Of a stretch of 64,000 nucleotides of DNA, positions 1 to 10,051 are shown piece by piece; position 1 is the stretch's first letter; every line of letters begins with the position of its first letter. The position numbers were made by a program, and so were the translations under genes. The stretch spans positions 94,919,591 to 94,983,590 of the forward strand of contig CM037089.1 of the NCBI GenBank assembly GCA_020916435.1, read 5' to 3'. A model generated the notes under the pieces. That model was not told the DNA's origin. It ran no database searches and saw only the letters and a program-made list of their open reading frames with translations. The stretch is from Oxytropis ochrocephala. Taxonomy: Eukaryota; Streptophyta; Magnoliopsida; Fabales; Fabaceae.

Positions 1-475
1 TGCCTTGAGCGGAAAAGAACATAATCAAGCTCTTCATATCTCAAGAAAGTGTGGGGACTATGTCTTTGGCGAGTCTTGATTGACAACGGGTCTTCACCGA
101 ACGTAATGCCAAAGTCAACCATGGACAAGCTAGATGTTGATTGTTCTTATATGAAACCAAGTTCGACAGTGCGAGCATTTGATGGGTCCAAAAGGAAGTA
201 CTAGGAGAAATGGAATTTCCTATCCAGATTGGTCTGAAGTTTCTCGTATCAATTTCCAAATCATGGACATCACCTCCTCATATAGGCATGTTGCTAGGAA
301 GACCACGGATCCACATGGTCAGGGCAATTCCTTCTTCTCTACACCAACGGGTCAAATTCATGGTGAATGACAAGGTGGTCGTAGTATTCGGTGAGGAAGA
401 GACTACGGTTAATAAGCCATCGAGTTCAAATATGTAGAAGCCATTTGAAGAGTCGTTGGAAACTTGACTTTTCGG
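1..475 (+). pseudogene. Ogre A aspartic protease region, frameshifted
   Basis: The retropepsin domain cleaves the polyprotein of the element. The active site LIDNGSS is readable at 76-96 with the catalytic Asp codon at 82-84, followed by NVMPKSTMDKL and then VRAFDGSKR near 167-195. The flap and C-terminal half continue in another frame, 210-437, with PIQIG, LLGRPRIH and SSLHQRVKFMVND. In this lineage the site is DNGSS rather than the commoner DTGA/S. Copies B (27184-27186) and C (near 61353-61360) carry the same site, which supports the call. At least one frameshift separates the active site from the flap, so this copy cannot make protease as written. The N-terminal linker (positions 1-70, SGKEHNQALHIS-like) matches the linker of B. 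Confidence 0.8.
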
Positions 476-905
476 TCTTTGGAGATTGCCAATGCGGTGT
501 TTGGGAAGACCAAAGAGGAGGAGATGGTTGCCAAAATTATGATAGCCCAAGGTACAAGGCTGGTTCGGCACAGGAAAAAGGCCGGTCGAGGATTCTAGCT
601 CTATCCAAGCGAAGGAAAACAAAGACCGTTACGGGCTAGGGTACACCCAGTGAGGAGGAAAGGCGGATAAGGCGGATGGCGAAAAGCGCCGATGGTTGGC
701 GAGATCGAGGCGAAGATCCATGGCCCAGAGGATCCCAATATCGACATTAGTCAAAGTTTTGTAGTCTTGGCTTGTAGGATCCCAATCAAATTCTTTGTCA
801 TCGAGAGATGTTTACGAATCCAGAAGAAGAAAGCGAGGAAAGTGCAGTCGTTCGTCGTTGCGGTATCGGTGAAGAGTTAAAGAATTGGAAGACTGGCGAT
901 TCTCC
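476..905 (+). pseudogene. Ogre A post-protease G-patch region
   Basis: After the protease, the sequence near 480-560 encodes EIANAVFGKTKEEEMVAKIMIAQG in broken frames, then a glycine-rich stretch. In copy C the same segment is intact on the minus strand and reads EEEMVAKIMIAQGYKAGSGL then GKTGQGILAPI, which matches the G-patch consensus (hydrophobic helix, GY, GxGLG, GI, PI). G-patch domains bind nucleic acid or RNA helicases and also occur downstream of protease in betaretroviruses. In A the frame is lost after IAQG. The tail to about 905 is charged and ends near an ELKNWK-like segment where the intron-like gap begins. Confidence 0.7.
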
Positions 906-1165
906 TGTGACTCTTAATTTAAAGTAATCATTTGTAATGCAACCCCGTGGCTCGCCAAGGCCATAGGACCCGGTTGTTAGGGGCACACGTGTTTTTATTT
1001 TCAAAATTATCATCATCAATAAAAACGCTTGTTTTGAATTCCTCAATCAATAAAAATCAATTTCTCTTCATTGCATGAGTCTTTTCTCGCTTTATTTATC
1101 TGTTTGTTTTCTTGTTTCGCCTTTCATTACGCTTTTTAAGCCCGGCAAAATGCGGATCCACAACA
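906..1165 (+). other. intron-like non-coding gap between Ogre PR and RT (copy A)
   Basis: An AT-rich stretch with no frame similarity separates the protease/G-patch part from the reverse transcriptase part. It recurs at the same place in B (26120-26385) and C (60290-60600). It begins near AAAGTAATCATTTG (about 921) and ends in a pyrimidine-rich run before TTTTTAAG (about 1140) and the following ATGCGGATCC. Ogre elements are known to carry an intron at this position that is spliced out to join pro and pol. The exact splice sites cannot be fixed here because the acceptor region differs between copies. Confidence 0.6.
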
Positions 1166-2475
1166 ATGGTCTCTGAAAATGACGGTGTCGATGATCCACC
1201 TTTTGACTTTGATCACCCCGTCAATCAGCCGAGGGGATGTTGAAGAAGGTCGGGAAACTCCTCCGAACTTTTGAGGTTAATGAAACAAGAAGAAAGGGTA
1301 ATCCAGCCACACGAAGAGTCCATTGAAGTGATCAACTTGGGTACAATGGAGGATAAGAAAGAGGTCAAAGTAGGCACCACCATGAGCGAAGAAGACCGCA
1401 TAAAGTTAGTTCGGTTGTTGCGGGATTACGTGGATGTGTTTGCATGGTCGTATCGAGGATATGCAGGTTGGACACCGACATTGTGGTACACAAGCTACCT
1501 GGTCAAGCCCGAATGCCCACTGTCAAGCGAGAAATTGAGGAGGATGAAACCAGAGATGTCCCTCAAAATCGAGGCGAAGTAAAAAAGCAATTCGATGCGA
1601 GATTCTGGCGGTGGCCAAATACCCGCAATGGGTTGCCAACATTGTCGATTCCCAAAAAGATGGAAAGGTCGAATGTGTGTCGATTCACAGGGATGCGAAT
1701 CGTGCTAGCCCTAAGGATGACTTCCCTTTGCCTCACATTGATGTTTTAGTAGACAAGATCTGACTCAAAGACTCGTTATTTTCCTTCATGGATGGATACT
1801 CGAGGATATAATCGGATCAAGATGGACCACGAGGACATGGAAAAGACAACTTTCATAACGCTTTGGGAACATTACGTTATAAGGTCATGCCATTCGGATT
1901 GAAGAATCTTTGGCGCAACCTATCAGAGGGCCATGGTTACCTTATTCCATGATATGATGCATAAAGAGATTGAAGTTTATGTCGATGACATGATCGCAAA
2001 ATCTAAAACCGACAAAGAACATATTGTCAATCTGCGAAGCTCTTTGAGCGGTTGAGGAAATATAAACTCAAGCTAAACCCGACCAAGTGCACGTTTGGGG
2101 TGAGGTCGGGGAAGTTGTTAGGCTTCATTGTCGGCCAAAAGGGAATTGAGGTGGATCGGACAAAGTAAAAGCCATCCTCGAAATGCCGATTGCACGAAAG
2201 CGGAGAAAGAAATCCGTGGTTTCCTCGGAAGGTTGAATTACATCTCTCGATTCATCTTCCGGTTGGATTGCTACTTGTGAGCCAATTTTCAAATTGCTAT
2301 GCAAAAGTCAACGGTAGAAGTGGAATGATCGATGTCAAGCGACCGCCGAGAGAATCAAGGTGTACTTGCAAAATCCACGATCTTAATGCCACTGTGGCGC
2401 GGCAAAGCCGCTCATCTTATACCTTACAGTGCTAGACAATTCAATGAAATTTGTGTGTTGGGTCGACATGATGAA
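1166..2475 (+). pseudogene. Ogre A reverse transcriptase, frameshifted
   Basis: This domain copies the element RNA into DNA. An N-terminal segment is open at 1271-1582 (VINLGTMEDKKEVKVGTTMS, then LLRDYVDVFAWSY). The catalytic YVDDMIAKSK box is at 1978-2007, with the YVDD codons at 1978-1989. It is preceded by MVTLFHDMMHKEIEV and followed by KYKLKLNP and CTFGVRSGKLLGFIV. The thumb continues with GRLNYISRFI near 2230-2270. Several frameshifts lie between 1580 and 1930 and after 2160. Compared with copy B (minus strand, YVDD at 25296-25307) the domain order is the same. It is non-functional as written, though some frameshifts may be sequence errors. Confidence 0.85.
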
Positions 2476-3290
2476 TCAGGAAAAAGGAGCATGCAATATA
2501 CTACCTAAGCAAAAAGTTCACCATTGTGAGACAAGGTACTCTATCTTTGGAAAAGACACTGTTGTGCTTTAGTTTGGGCCGCTCATCGTTTAAAGCGATA
2601 TGCTTTGAGTCATACAACTTGGTTGGTTTCAAAAATGGATCCAATCAAGTACATATTTGAGAAGCCACTCTCTCTCACAGGCGGTGCCCGATGGCGGATG
2701 CAATTATCGAATACGATATCTGTATGTCACACAAAAGGCGATTAAAGGTAGTACACTCATTGAATATTTGGCATGTCACCGATTCAGATTACCGACCAAT
2801 GCGGCATGATTTTCCCGATGAAGACATCATGGCACTATTCGGCGAGGAAGTCCACGAAAGTGAAAGATGGAGAATGATATTTGATGGTGCGTCAAATGTG
2901 TGGGGACACTGAGGGTGAGGCAGTGTTAATCTCTCTCGATAATCGCTTCATTCTGTCATCCTTTGCAAGGCTAAGCTTCTATGTCACAAATAACATAGCG
3001 AGAATCTGAAGCATGCATCCTAGGTATTCAGTGAGCCCTAGAGTGGAAAGTTAAAAGGCTAGATGTATACGGGGATTCAAAGCTCTAGTTATTTATCAAG
3101 CAAGAGAGCGATTGGGAGACCGAGAGATCCTAAAGCGATTCCTTATTGTGATTACCGCAAGAGTGGATGAAGTCCTTTGATGAGATCACCTTCCAGCATA
3201 TCCCTCGAGGTGAAAATCAGCTGGCCGATGCATTAGCAACACTGTCTTCCATGTTCAATGTTAGCTGTGACAAGAGCTTGACTAAGATCA
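2476..3290 (+). pseudogene. Ogre A two consecutive RNase H modules
   Basis: The first module (about 2480-2690) is the gypsy-type RNase H attached to RT, seen as KEHAIY then LSKKFT in broken frames and ending with KMDPIKYIFEKP. The second module begins at about 2866 with WRMIFDGASNVWGH and ends near 3190-3260 with HIPRGENQLADALATLSSMF. The FDGAS start and the GENQLADALA end are typical of the extra, archaeal-like RNase H that the Tat lineage gained. RNase H removes the RNA strand during replication. Stops and frameshifts interrupt both modules. The same two modules are recognisable in B and C. Confidence 0.75.
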
Positions 3291-4636
3291 GAATTCAGCA
3301 CCGGAGCCTGCCTGCGCATCACTACTGCATGGCAATAGATGAAGAGTCTGACGAGAAGCCTTGGTATCATGACATCAAGCAGTACATCACTAGTCAGGAA
3401 TACCCACCTGGGGCATCAGAAAATGACAAGAGAACTCTCAGAAGGTTGTCAAGGAATTTCTTCTTGAGTGGTGAGGTTCTTTACAAGAGAAACTACGATA
3501 TGGTTCTCCTAAGGTGTGTTGCCAAAGAAGAAGCTGAGAGAATCATGAGAGATGTGCATGAAGGCTCGTTCGGAACCCATTCAAGTGGGCACACCATGGC
3601 TAGAAAAATCCTAAGGGCGGGTTATTACTGGCTCCGGATGGAATCGGTGTTATAGCCGTAAGGAAATGCCACAAATGCCGATCTATGCCGATCATATCCA
3701 TGTGCGCTTTGCCAAACTAAATGTTTTGATCGCATCTTGGCGTTTTCCATGTGGGGCATGGGCGTCATAGGTCCAATTGAGCCCAAAGCGTCAAGCGGGC
3801 ATCGCTTCATTCGGTTGCAATTGATTACTTTACCAAGTGGGTTGAAGGCGCTTCATACTCGGATATAACCGATTCGATGGTTGCTAAGTTTGTGAAGAAA
3901 GATCGATTTGCCGATATGGTCTACTCCGACAAGATCATCACCGATAACGGTAGCAATTTGAATAGCAAAATGATGAAGGACTTGTGCAAGGAATTCAAAA
4001 TTCAGCACCATAATTCCTCTCCTTATCGCCCAAAGATGAATGGGGCGGTTGAAGCGACCAACAAGAATATCAAGAAAATAGTGCGAGAAAATGGTGGTAA
4101 CCTACAAGGATTGGCATGAGATGCTTCCCTTTGCTTTGCATGGCTACCGTACTTGATGCGCACATCGGTAGGGCAACCCCTTTTTCCTTGGTGTATGGAT
4201 CGAAGCGGTACTTCCCATTGAGGTTGAGATACCCTCCTGCGGGTTACGATGGAAACTAAAGCGGAGGAAGCAGAGTGGGTGCACAGCTCGCTGGATCAAC
4301 TAAACCTCATTGAAGAAAAAGGATTGCGGCTACGTGTCATGGGCAATTGTACCAACAAAGAATGAGAACCGCTTTCGACGGAAAGTCCACCGCGTGAGTT
4401 TAGTGAAGGAGATTTAGTACTCAAAAAGATATCGCCTATTGAGTGACTCGAGGAAGTGGGCACCCACTTATGACGGCCCGTATGTAGTCAAAAAAAAAGC
4501 CTTTTTCGGAAGAGCGCGATACTCACCAACATGGATGGCGAAGACCTCAAAAACCAGTCAATTCGGACTCGGTAAAGAAGTATTATGCCCGAAAGAAATA
4601 AGCGAAAAAGAGAAAGACAAGCCAAGTAAGAATTAG
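3291..4636 (+). pseudogene. Ogre A integrase, frameshifted
   Basis: Integrase inserts the DNA copy into the host genome. The zinc-binding N-terminal region is open in 3167-3655 (RIMRDVHEGSFGTHSSGHTM, then ARKILRAGYYWL). In the catalytic core (3877-4119) the Asp of ITDNGS is at 3943-3945 and the Glu of GAVEATNKN at 4051-4053, with 35 residues between them, a proper D,35,E spacing. The C-terminal part, with WAPTYDGPYVVKK near 4455-4495, ends at the stop at 4634-4636. Frameshifts occur after about 3650 and 4120. In B the C-terminal 156 residues are one intact frame, which confirms the family and the stop position. Confidence 0.85.
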
Positions 4637-4794
4637 CTCGCTAGGTTGAAAACCGAAAAAGGCGACTTAGGCAAAATCGAGCGGCCCGGTGGATTGAAAA
4701 CCCGCAAAGAGGCGATCCAGCAAAAATTAGGTGAGAAAACTTGAGCATGAAAAGTAAAGAAGGGCATACAACTCCACGAAGACTTGAATGAGGA

Positions 4795-4986
4795 GTGATC
4801 AAGGTCAAGGACACAAATGTCAAGATCGCCCCACGAGAGCGGACGATCGAGTCGAGTTTCTCTCTTATTTTCGTGTCTTTTGTAGTTTTAAAATTCTCAA
4901 ATGTCTTGAGCGATCGACGTAACATTCAATGCACGATCGGCTTCCATATCAATAAAGCTCAACTTTTCTCATATCCGGATTGTTGA
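4795..4986 (+). CDS. small open frame downstream of Ogre integrase (uncertain)
   Basis: A 63-residue frame starts MIKVKDTNVKIAPRE and contains the hydrophobic run SLIFVSFVVLKFSNV, then IGFHINKAQLFSY. A related frame occurs at the same place and in element orientation in B (22196-22504, with DTNVKIAPRE and VVLKFSNVSNND) and in C (56506-56730, with IKVKDTNVKIA and VVLKFSNVSNND). I recognise no domain. The similarity may only reflect recent common origin of the three copies rather than coding constraint. No frame is fixed by a shared stop. Confidence 0.25.
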   Translation: MIKVKDTNVKIAPRERTIESSFSLIFVSFVVLKFSNVLSDRRNIQCTIGFHINKAQLFSYPDC

Positions 4987-5914
4987 TATTTTTGCTTTTT
5001 TCGCTCAAAATAAGCGTTTTTATGATGATGGTGATACTGAACTGTAAAACATGTGCATACATCATAAGGCATTACAAATCATTGCGAAATCTTTAAAAGT
5101 CAGGGGAAATAAGCAAATTCCTAAAGATAATTAACCTTACAAAAAAGGGTTGCATTCGCAAACCGTTCCAGATGGCGAACCAGAGAGCAAGCGCGTTCGG
5201 TTCACAAGCCCGCAGATTTCCCTCGGCTTTGGTCTCATACCGGGAGTATCGAAAGTCGGTTGAACCAGTAAAAAATAAGCCTTGTCAAAAAGCAAAAATG
5301 AACGGTCAGGGAAAAGAGAGCTGATCGGAGAAAAAGAAAAAAACATGAAAAAACAAATAACCAGAAAACAGAAAGCTGGTCAGAAAACAATCAGAAAAGA
5401 ATCAAAAACAAAGGAAAACAGTCCACCACATGCATCATCACATCAAAATCATAGCATTGCACGCACTCGCATAACATACTCCTGCATAACATGCCTTTGC
5501 ATAACATGCACCCATGCTTCATGCATCATTCCTTGCATCAACTGACATATGCAGGTACCTCAATTCAATACGCCAGCGGCGATTATCTCAATCGGTCAAT
5601 CAACAGGATTTGCAAATCCCTTCAGGACCCGTGCATCCCTTCAGGACCAAGGCGTCCCTTCAGATCCCGTCGTTATCGAGCACCGACGAATCATCAGACC
5701 CCGAGGTCCTTCAGTTTAGTTCAAATCAACAGTCCAAACAGCGACTATGAACTCGACCTTCATCCCGCCAAGTCATCACGGAGCATGACGGATCGGCCCC
5801 GGACAGCGTCTTGGACCGGTGTGCGGTGTAAAGCATAGTGCAAGTCCATCAAGGTAAAATGTATCGGCCTCCACAACTTGGATACGTAAACCTCGAGCGC
5901 TCGAGTAGGCCACC

Positions 5915-6130
5915 TTGAGCCCCAGCGTTCCGCCCGAGCCAGCGTTCGCCCGAGCCCAGCGTTCCGCCCGAGCCCAAGCGTTCCGCCCAGAGCCCAAGCG
6001 TTCCCCGAGCCAAGCGTTCCTTGAGCCAGAAAGCGTTCGCCGAGAACCCAAGTGTTCTTCCGAGTCCAAGTACTCCTTGAGCGCGAGCGCTCCTTCGTAA
6101 CCCAGTGTTCCTTCAGAGTGACGAGCGCTC
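5915..6130 (+). repeat. GC-rich ~19-bp minisatellite in Ogre A 3' region
   Basis: Tandem imperfect units resembling GAGCCCAAGCGTTCCGCC run through this stretch. The same array on the opposite strand is at 21130-21390 in B (unit CTTGGGCTCTGAAGGAGCG) and 55400-55640 in C. Units differ mainly at the CTTCAGAG part of the unit, which appears as CGCCCG, CCCCG, CGCCCAG or CTTG in A. Confidence 0.75.
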
Positions 6131-6445
6131 CTTCATCACCGCACTTTTTGTTACTTTCTTCCCCAGCCGGTGTCGGCTTATCAAAGGACGGTACCTTCTC
6201 TACTGTTCTATTTATTGTTTTACTTCTTGCTGTTTACGCCACTCGAGGGTCGGCGCCAATTTGTTTCTCGTTTTGCTAGCACCACGTTCATTGCAGCCGT
6301 TTTCTGGCTAGTATCCATTCACCCAAAAAAGAAAATTCGGGTTTTTCCCTAAGTTGACAAAATCGGTATAATTTCTGAATTCTTTATCTCTATTTTGCCA
6401 CGGAATATGTTTCGGCCAATTCATATTCCTTGTTAAAATCTAGAT

Positions 6446-6458
6446 AAAGAGGGGCAGC
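6446..6458 (+). promoter_or_regulatory. polypurine tract of Ogre A
   Basis: AAAGAGGGGCAGC lies immediately before the LTR start TGTCATACCCC. A purine-rich run here primes plus-strand DNA synthesis. The same tract appears on the other strand beside the 3' LTRs of B (about 20798-20812) and C (about 55086-55100). Confidence 0.75.
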
Positions 6459-7020
6459 TGTCATACCCCAATTTTGTCCGGCTTAGGTCAACACCCTAAT
6501 TTTCAACCAAAGAGTAAATAAATTAAGGCTTGGCATGCATTTTAGAGTTTTAAAAGTCATCCAAGGGTTTTTAGGATCATGTTTAGAATAAAAATGCATT
6601 TTTGAGCAAATTAGGATTTTTTAGGGTAAAGGGCATTTTGGTCATTTTTCACAACAGGATGATTTTTCTCGTTAAAAATATACATCCACACAAAAATATA
6701 TTTTATTCTATCCAAAATAATTTTTGCATAATTTTTGAAGAGAAATTCCTAGTCCAAAATAATTAAACATGCATTTTTCCTATTTTTAGTGCATAAAAAT
6801 GCCAAAAGACCATTAAAAATTCCCCAATTAATTAAGTGACAATTTTGATTGTCTAGAATAATTAGGAGGTTATTTCATGGTGTCCAAAAATATGTGACAT
6901 GTTTTTAATAGGTGCACTCTCAATTACATGCCCAAAAGATTCAAAATTCAAAAATAAAAGGAGGAAGTGTCCTCAATAAGACAAAATAACAAAAAAAGCA
7001 AGTTTTTTTATTTTTCCCTC

Positions 7021-7038
7021 CATGATCAGCTGATCATG
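7021..7038. repeat. 18-bp perfect palindrome in Ogre U3
   Basis: CATGATCAGCTGATCATG is a perfect inverted repeat. It is present unchanged in all four Ogre LTRs: here, 20216-20233, 37122-37139 and 54508-54525. It lies about 430 bp upstream of the TATA box and next to a CT-rich tract. Confidence 0.9.
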
Positions 7039-7454
7039 CGTCCCTCCCTCTCTCTCTCTCTCTCAAGAAGCTTCTACACACTCCATTTCTTACTCACCAA
7101 GTTTTAATTTGATCATATCCTGATGTTGCCCACTTTTGGTAAATTAACCCATACACTTACACTAACCTTTCCACCAAAAACCCCATCTTACCTTTTTGAG
7201 AACATTCCCTCACCAAAATACCCTTAACCCTATTTTACAAAAATCACCATTCCCAAATTAGATTTTTTGTTCATAAATTTCCCTTTTTCCTCCTTTTATG
7301 CGCCACCTTCACCCATTTCTCTCACACACTTGTGTTTTCTAAATACCCTTGATCCATGTGACCAACAATCCTAACCATCCATTCAAAATTAAGATCCAAT
7401 CCTAGAGCCCAATCAAAGCAAAAAGTCCTAAATGCCCTAAGGCCTCAAAATCCC

Positions 7455-7462
7455 TATAAATA
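7455..7462 (+). promoter_or_regulatory. TATA box of Ogre LTR promoter
   Basis: TATAAATA inside CCCTATAAATAGCTCACACC is a textbook plant TATA box. It is kept in the other LTRs as TATTTATA on the plus strand at 19794-19801, 36700-36707 and 54091-54098. Transcription would start about 30 bp downstream, giving a U3 of about 1 kb. Confidence 0.75.
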
Positions 7463-8201
7463 GCTCACACCTCCTCTCTTCACCAATCTTGGGCTATCAT
7501 TGTCACCTTCAAGAAAATCAAGCATCATACTTCTCCTCCTCTCCACCCTCTAGGCGAAGCCTTCTCCTCCTTCCCCCTCCTCCATTACTTCACCTTCATC
7601 CACCAAAACACCTTTAATCCACCTCTCACACCCTTAACCTTCCTTTCTCACTCAAGGAGTTCATCACACCACCTTTATCTCCTCCCTTCCCTTGCAAGGC
7701 CGAAACCCTCTTGCATTTTTCCCCTCCATTTCTTCAATTTTCTCTTCCATTTTAGAGAAAAGGTAAAATCCATAACCCTCTTTGCATCATCTCCAAATAT
7801 TTTGCATTGAAGCTCATTTTCTTTCCTCATTCCTTTCGCATAGCATCATCTTTTCAATGTAGTTTGTTGTGGTTGAGGGTGAGATTTGTTGTCTCACCCT
7901 AAAATAAGTTGATTAGTGTTGTTTTCATGTTAATTTTTGAGTTTTCTTGTTAAATAAAATGGAGCAAGGTTTCGCATATACATGATTAAAATGTCTTCAA
8001 AATTGATTTTGTTGTTTCTTTGTTTAAATCTTGTTGTTGGTATTTTTCTTTAGTAAGTTGTTGAGGATTTGGCTCTATGATTCCTACTAGTGCCAAGTGC
8101 ACTTTGATCTTAGTAGTGAAGAGAGCTAGAAATGACTTTTGTTTAACATATTAGTTTATGTGCTCATTATTTCTTGTGTTTTAATTTACCTTTTGTTTAT
8201 T

Positions 8202-9000
8202 GATGATCTTGCAAAATGATTCTCACTACATGCCTAGTGCATTTCATTCAAGTGGTGAAGATTGCAAGAAAGGATTCAATTTATTTCATAGTTTATGGGT
8301 TTATGTGTTCTTATGGTTTGTGTATATTGTTGTTTAGTTAATGATGATCTTGCAAAATGATTCTCACTACATGCCTAGTGCATTTCATTCAAGTGGTGAA
8401 GATTGCAAGAAAAGATTCAATTTATTTCATAGTTGATATGTTTATGATCTAGCTATATTATTGTTTAGTTAATGATGATCTTGCAAAATGATTCTCACTA
8501 CATGCCTAGTGCATTTCATTCAAGTGGTGAAGATTGCAAGAAAGGATTCAATTTATTTCATAGTTTATGGGTTTATGTGTTCTTATGGTTTGTGTATATT
8601 GTTGTTTAGTTAATGATGATCTTGCAAAATGATTCTCACTACATGCCTAGTGCATTTCATTCAAGTGGTGAAGATTGCAAGAAAAGATTCAATTTATTTC
8701 ATAGTTGATATGTTTATGATCTAGCTATATTATTGTTTAGTTAATGATGATCTTGCAAAATGATTCTCACTATATGCCTAGTGCATTTCATTCAAGTGGT
8801 GAAGATTGCAAGAAAGGATTCAATCTATTTCATAGTTTAATAGTTTATGTGTTCTTGTAGTCTAGTTATATTGTTGTCCACTTGTTGATGATCTTGCAAA
8901 GTGATTCTCACTACATGCCTAGTGCATTTTATTCAAAGTGGTGAAGATTGCAAGAAGGGATTCAACCTTGTATAAATTGTCATTCCATTCTCTACTTCAT
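8202..9000 (+). repeat. 141/131-bp minisatellite inside Ogre A LTR (six units)
   Basis: GATGATCTTGCAAA begins each unit at 8202, 8343, 8474, 8615, 8746 and 8887, so periods alternate 141, 131, 141, 131, 141. Each unit contains CTCACTACATGCCTAGTGCA and a variable AT-rich tail. B has five units in each LTR (3' LTR units near 18490, 18629, 18768, 18909, 19040), and C has four (near 52927, 53068, 53199, 53340). Confidence 0.9.
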
Positions 9001-9661
9001 CTTTTAAATAGTTCTTGTGAATTAATCATAGTTTTGCTTAATGTCCAAAGTTTTCTTTGCATACTTGGTTTAGGCCATGAGCCCATCTTATTGAATAAAA
9101 TTCTCTATTGTTATACTCTATAGTGTTAGAGTTTTGATTTTTTGGTTTTGGTCCCCTCATGTGTGTGTTCTTGGGGTTAGGGTTTTAGGTTTTGAGGTTT
9201 AAGTTACTATTTTGGTTTTCTTGGACTTTTAGGTTGAATAAAAATGCCTTGCTAGATGCCCATTTGGCAATTTCCTATGTTAGTTTAGATTTTTGCCTAC
9301 ATGTTCATGCATTTCATTTATATCTATATCTTTTGCATTTTCATGCTCTCTTAAATATGCATATATTAATACCATGTTTTGCATCTCATAAATTAAATAC
9401 TCATGCATTCAATAATGTTGTATTTTGCATTCCATAATTGCATACTCTTGCACTCATATACTTGTATCATGGTGCATCCAATTGTTCATAGCAAACTGTA
9501 AATACTCTTTTGATTGCTTTGCTTGTGTCCCAATGGTTGTTTTGGGGTTTTGACTTGGAAGAAGAATTTGAAATGTTATATTCCTTTTCAAGCTTGAAAT
9601 CCTATGTTTTTTTTCAAATAAGAAAACCTAAGGCATTTTCCTAAATAAAATCATTAACCAT

Positions 9662-9975
9662 CACTCGAAGCCGTTGCTTGTTTGATCGTTAATGAGGAGC
9701 TATTAGTGGTAGTCACTCGAAGCCTTTGCTTGTTTGTCTATCATGAAAACTCCCACACATTAAATAAACAACAACAGAAAAACAACTAATTCAAACTTCC
9801 AAAATAACACGAGCTATTAGCTCACCACCTTTTTCAAAACTATTTTCAAAAGAATAATACGACGTTGTCGCTTGTAATCACTCGAAGCCATTGCTTGTTT
9901 GATTACCAGTTCCAACTCTCTTTTCTTTCGAGTTAATACCGAATGCCACTCAAGCCTTTGCTTGTTTGGTGTCCG
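9662..9975 (+). repeat. four dispersed AAGCCNTTGCTTGTTTG motifs in Ogre U5
   Basis: A 22-23 bp motif, CACTC(G) followed by AAGCCNTTGCTTGTTTG, starts at 9662, 9715, 9878 and 9947. The variable N is G, T, A and T. Spacing is irregular (53, 163, 69 bp), so this is not a simple tandem array. The motifs are also present in the LTRs of B and C. Confidence 0.8.
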
Positions 9976-10051
9976 TGAACACTCGAGTCTTATTTCAAAA
10001 ACTCCAAAAACACTTTCAAAAATCACAAAGCCGTTTTCACACGCAAAGCGA

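Larger units (their letters stand above)
4637..6445 (+). other. Ogre A 3' non-coding region
   Basis: About 1.8 kb separates the integrase stop from the purine tract. It contains a short open frame just after integrase (4795-4986), a segment with inverted similarity to the PR-RT intron (about 4981-5091), a GCAT-rich stretch of CATAACATGC-like repeats (5460-5560), and a GC-rich minisatellite (5915-6130). Ogre-type elements are known for a long, hypervariable 3' region that can give rise to satellite repeats. Copies B and C have the same order of parts. Confidence 0.7.

Noticed and set aside
6052..6352. Hydrophobic frames near the end of the Ogre A 3' region, suggestive of an envelope-like protein
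   Set aside because: The three overlapping frames shift with indels between copies, have no signal peptide plus anchor layout, and lie in the non-coding stretch before the purine tract.
7040..7066. CT microsatellite as a gene-regulatory element of its own
   Set aside because: Plain dinucleotide repeat whose length differs in every LTR copy. I recorded only its position next to the palindrome.
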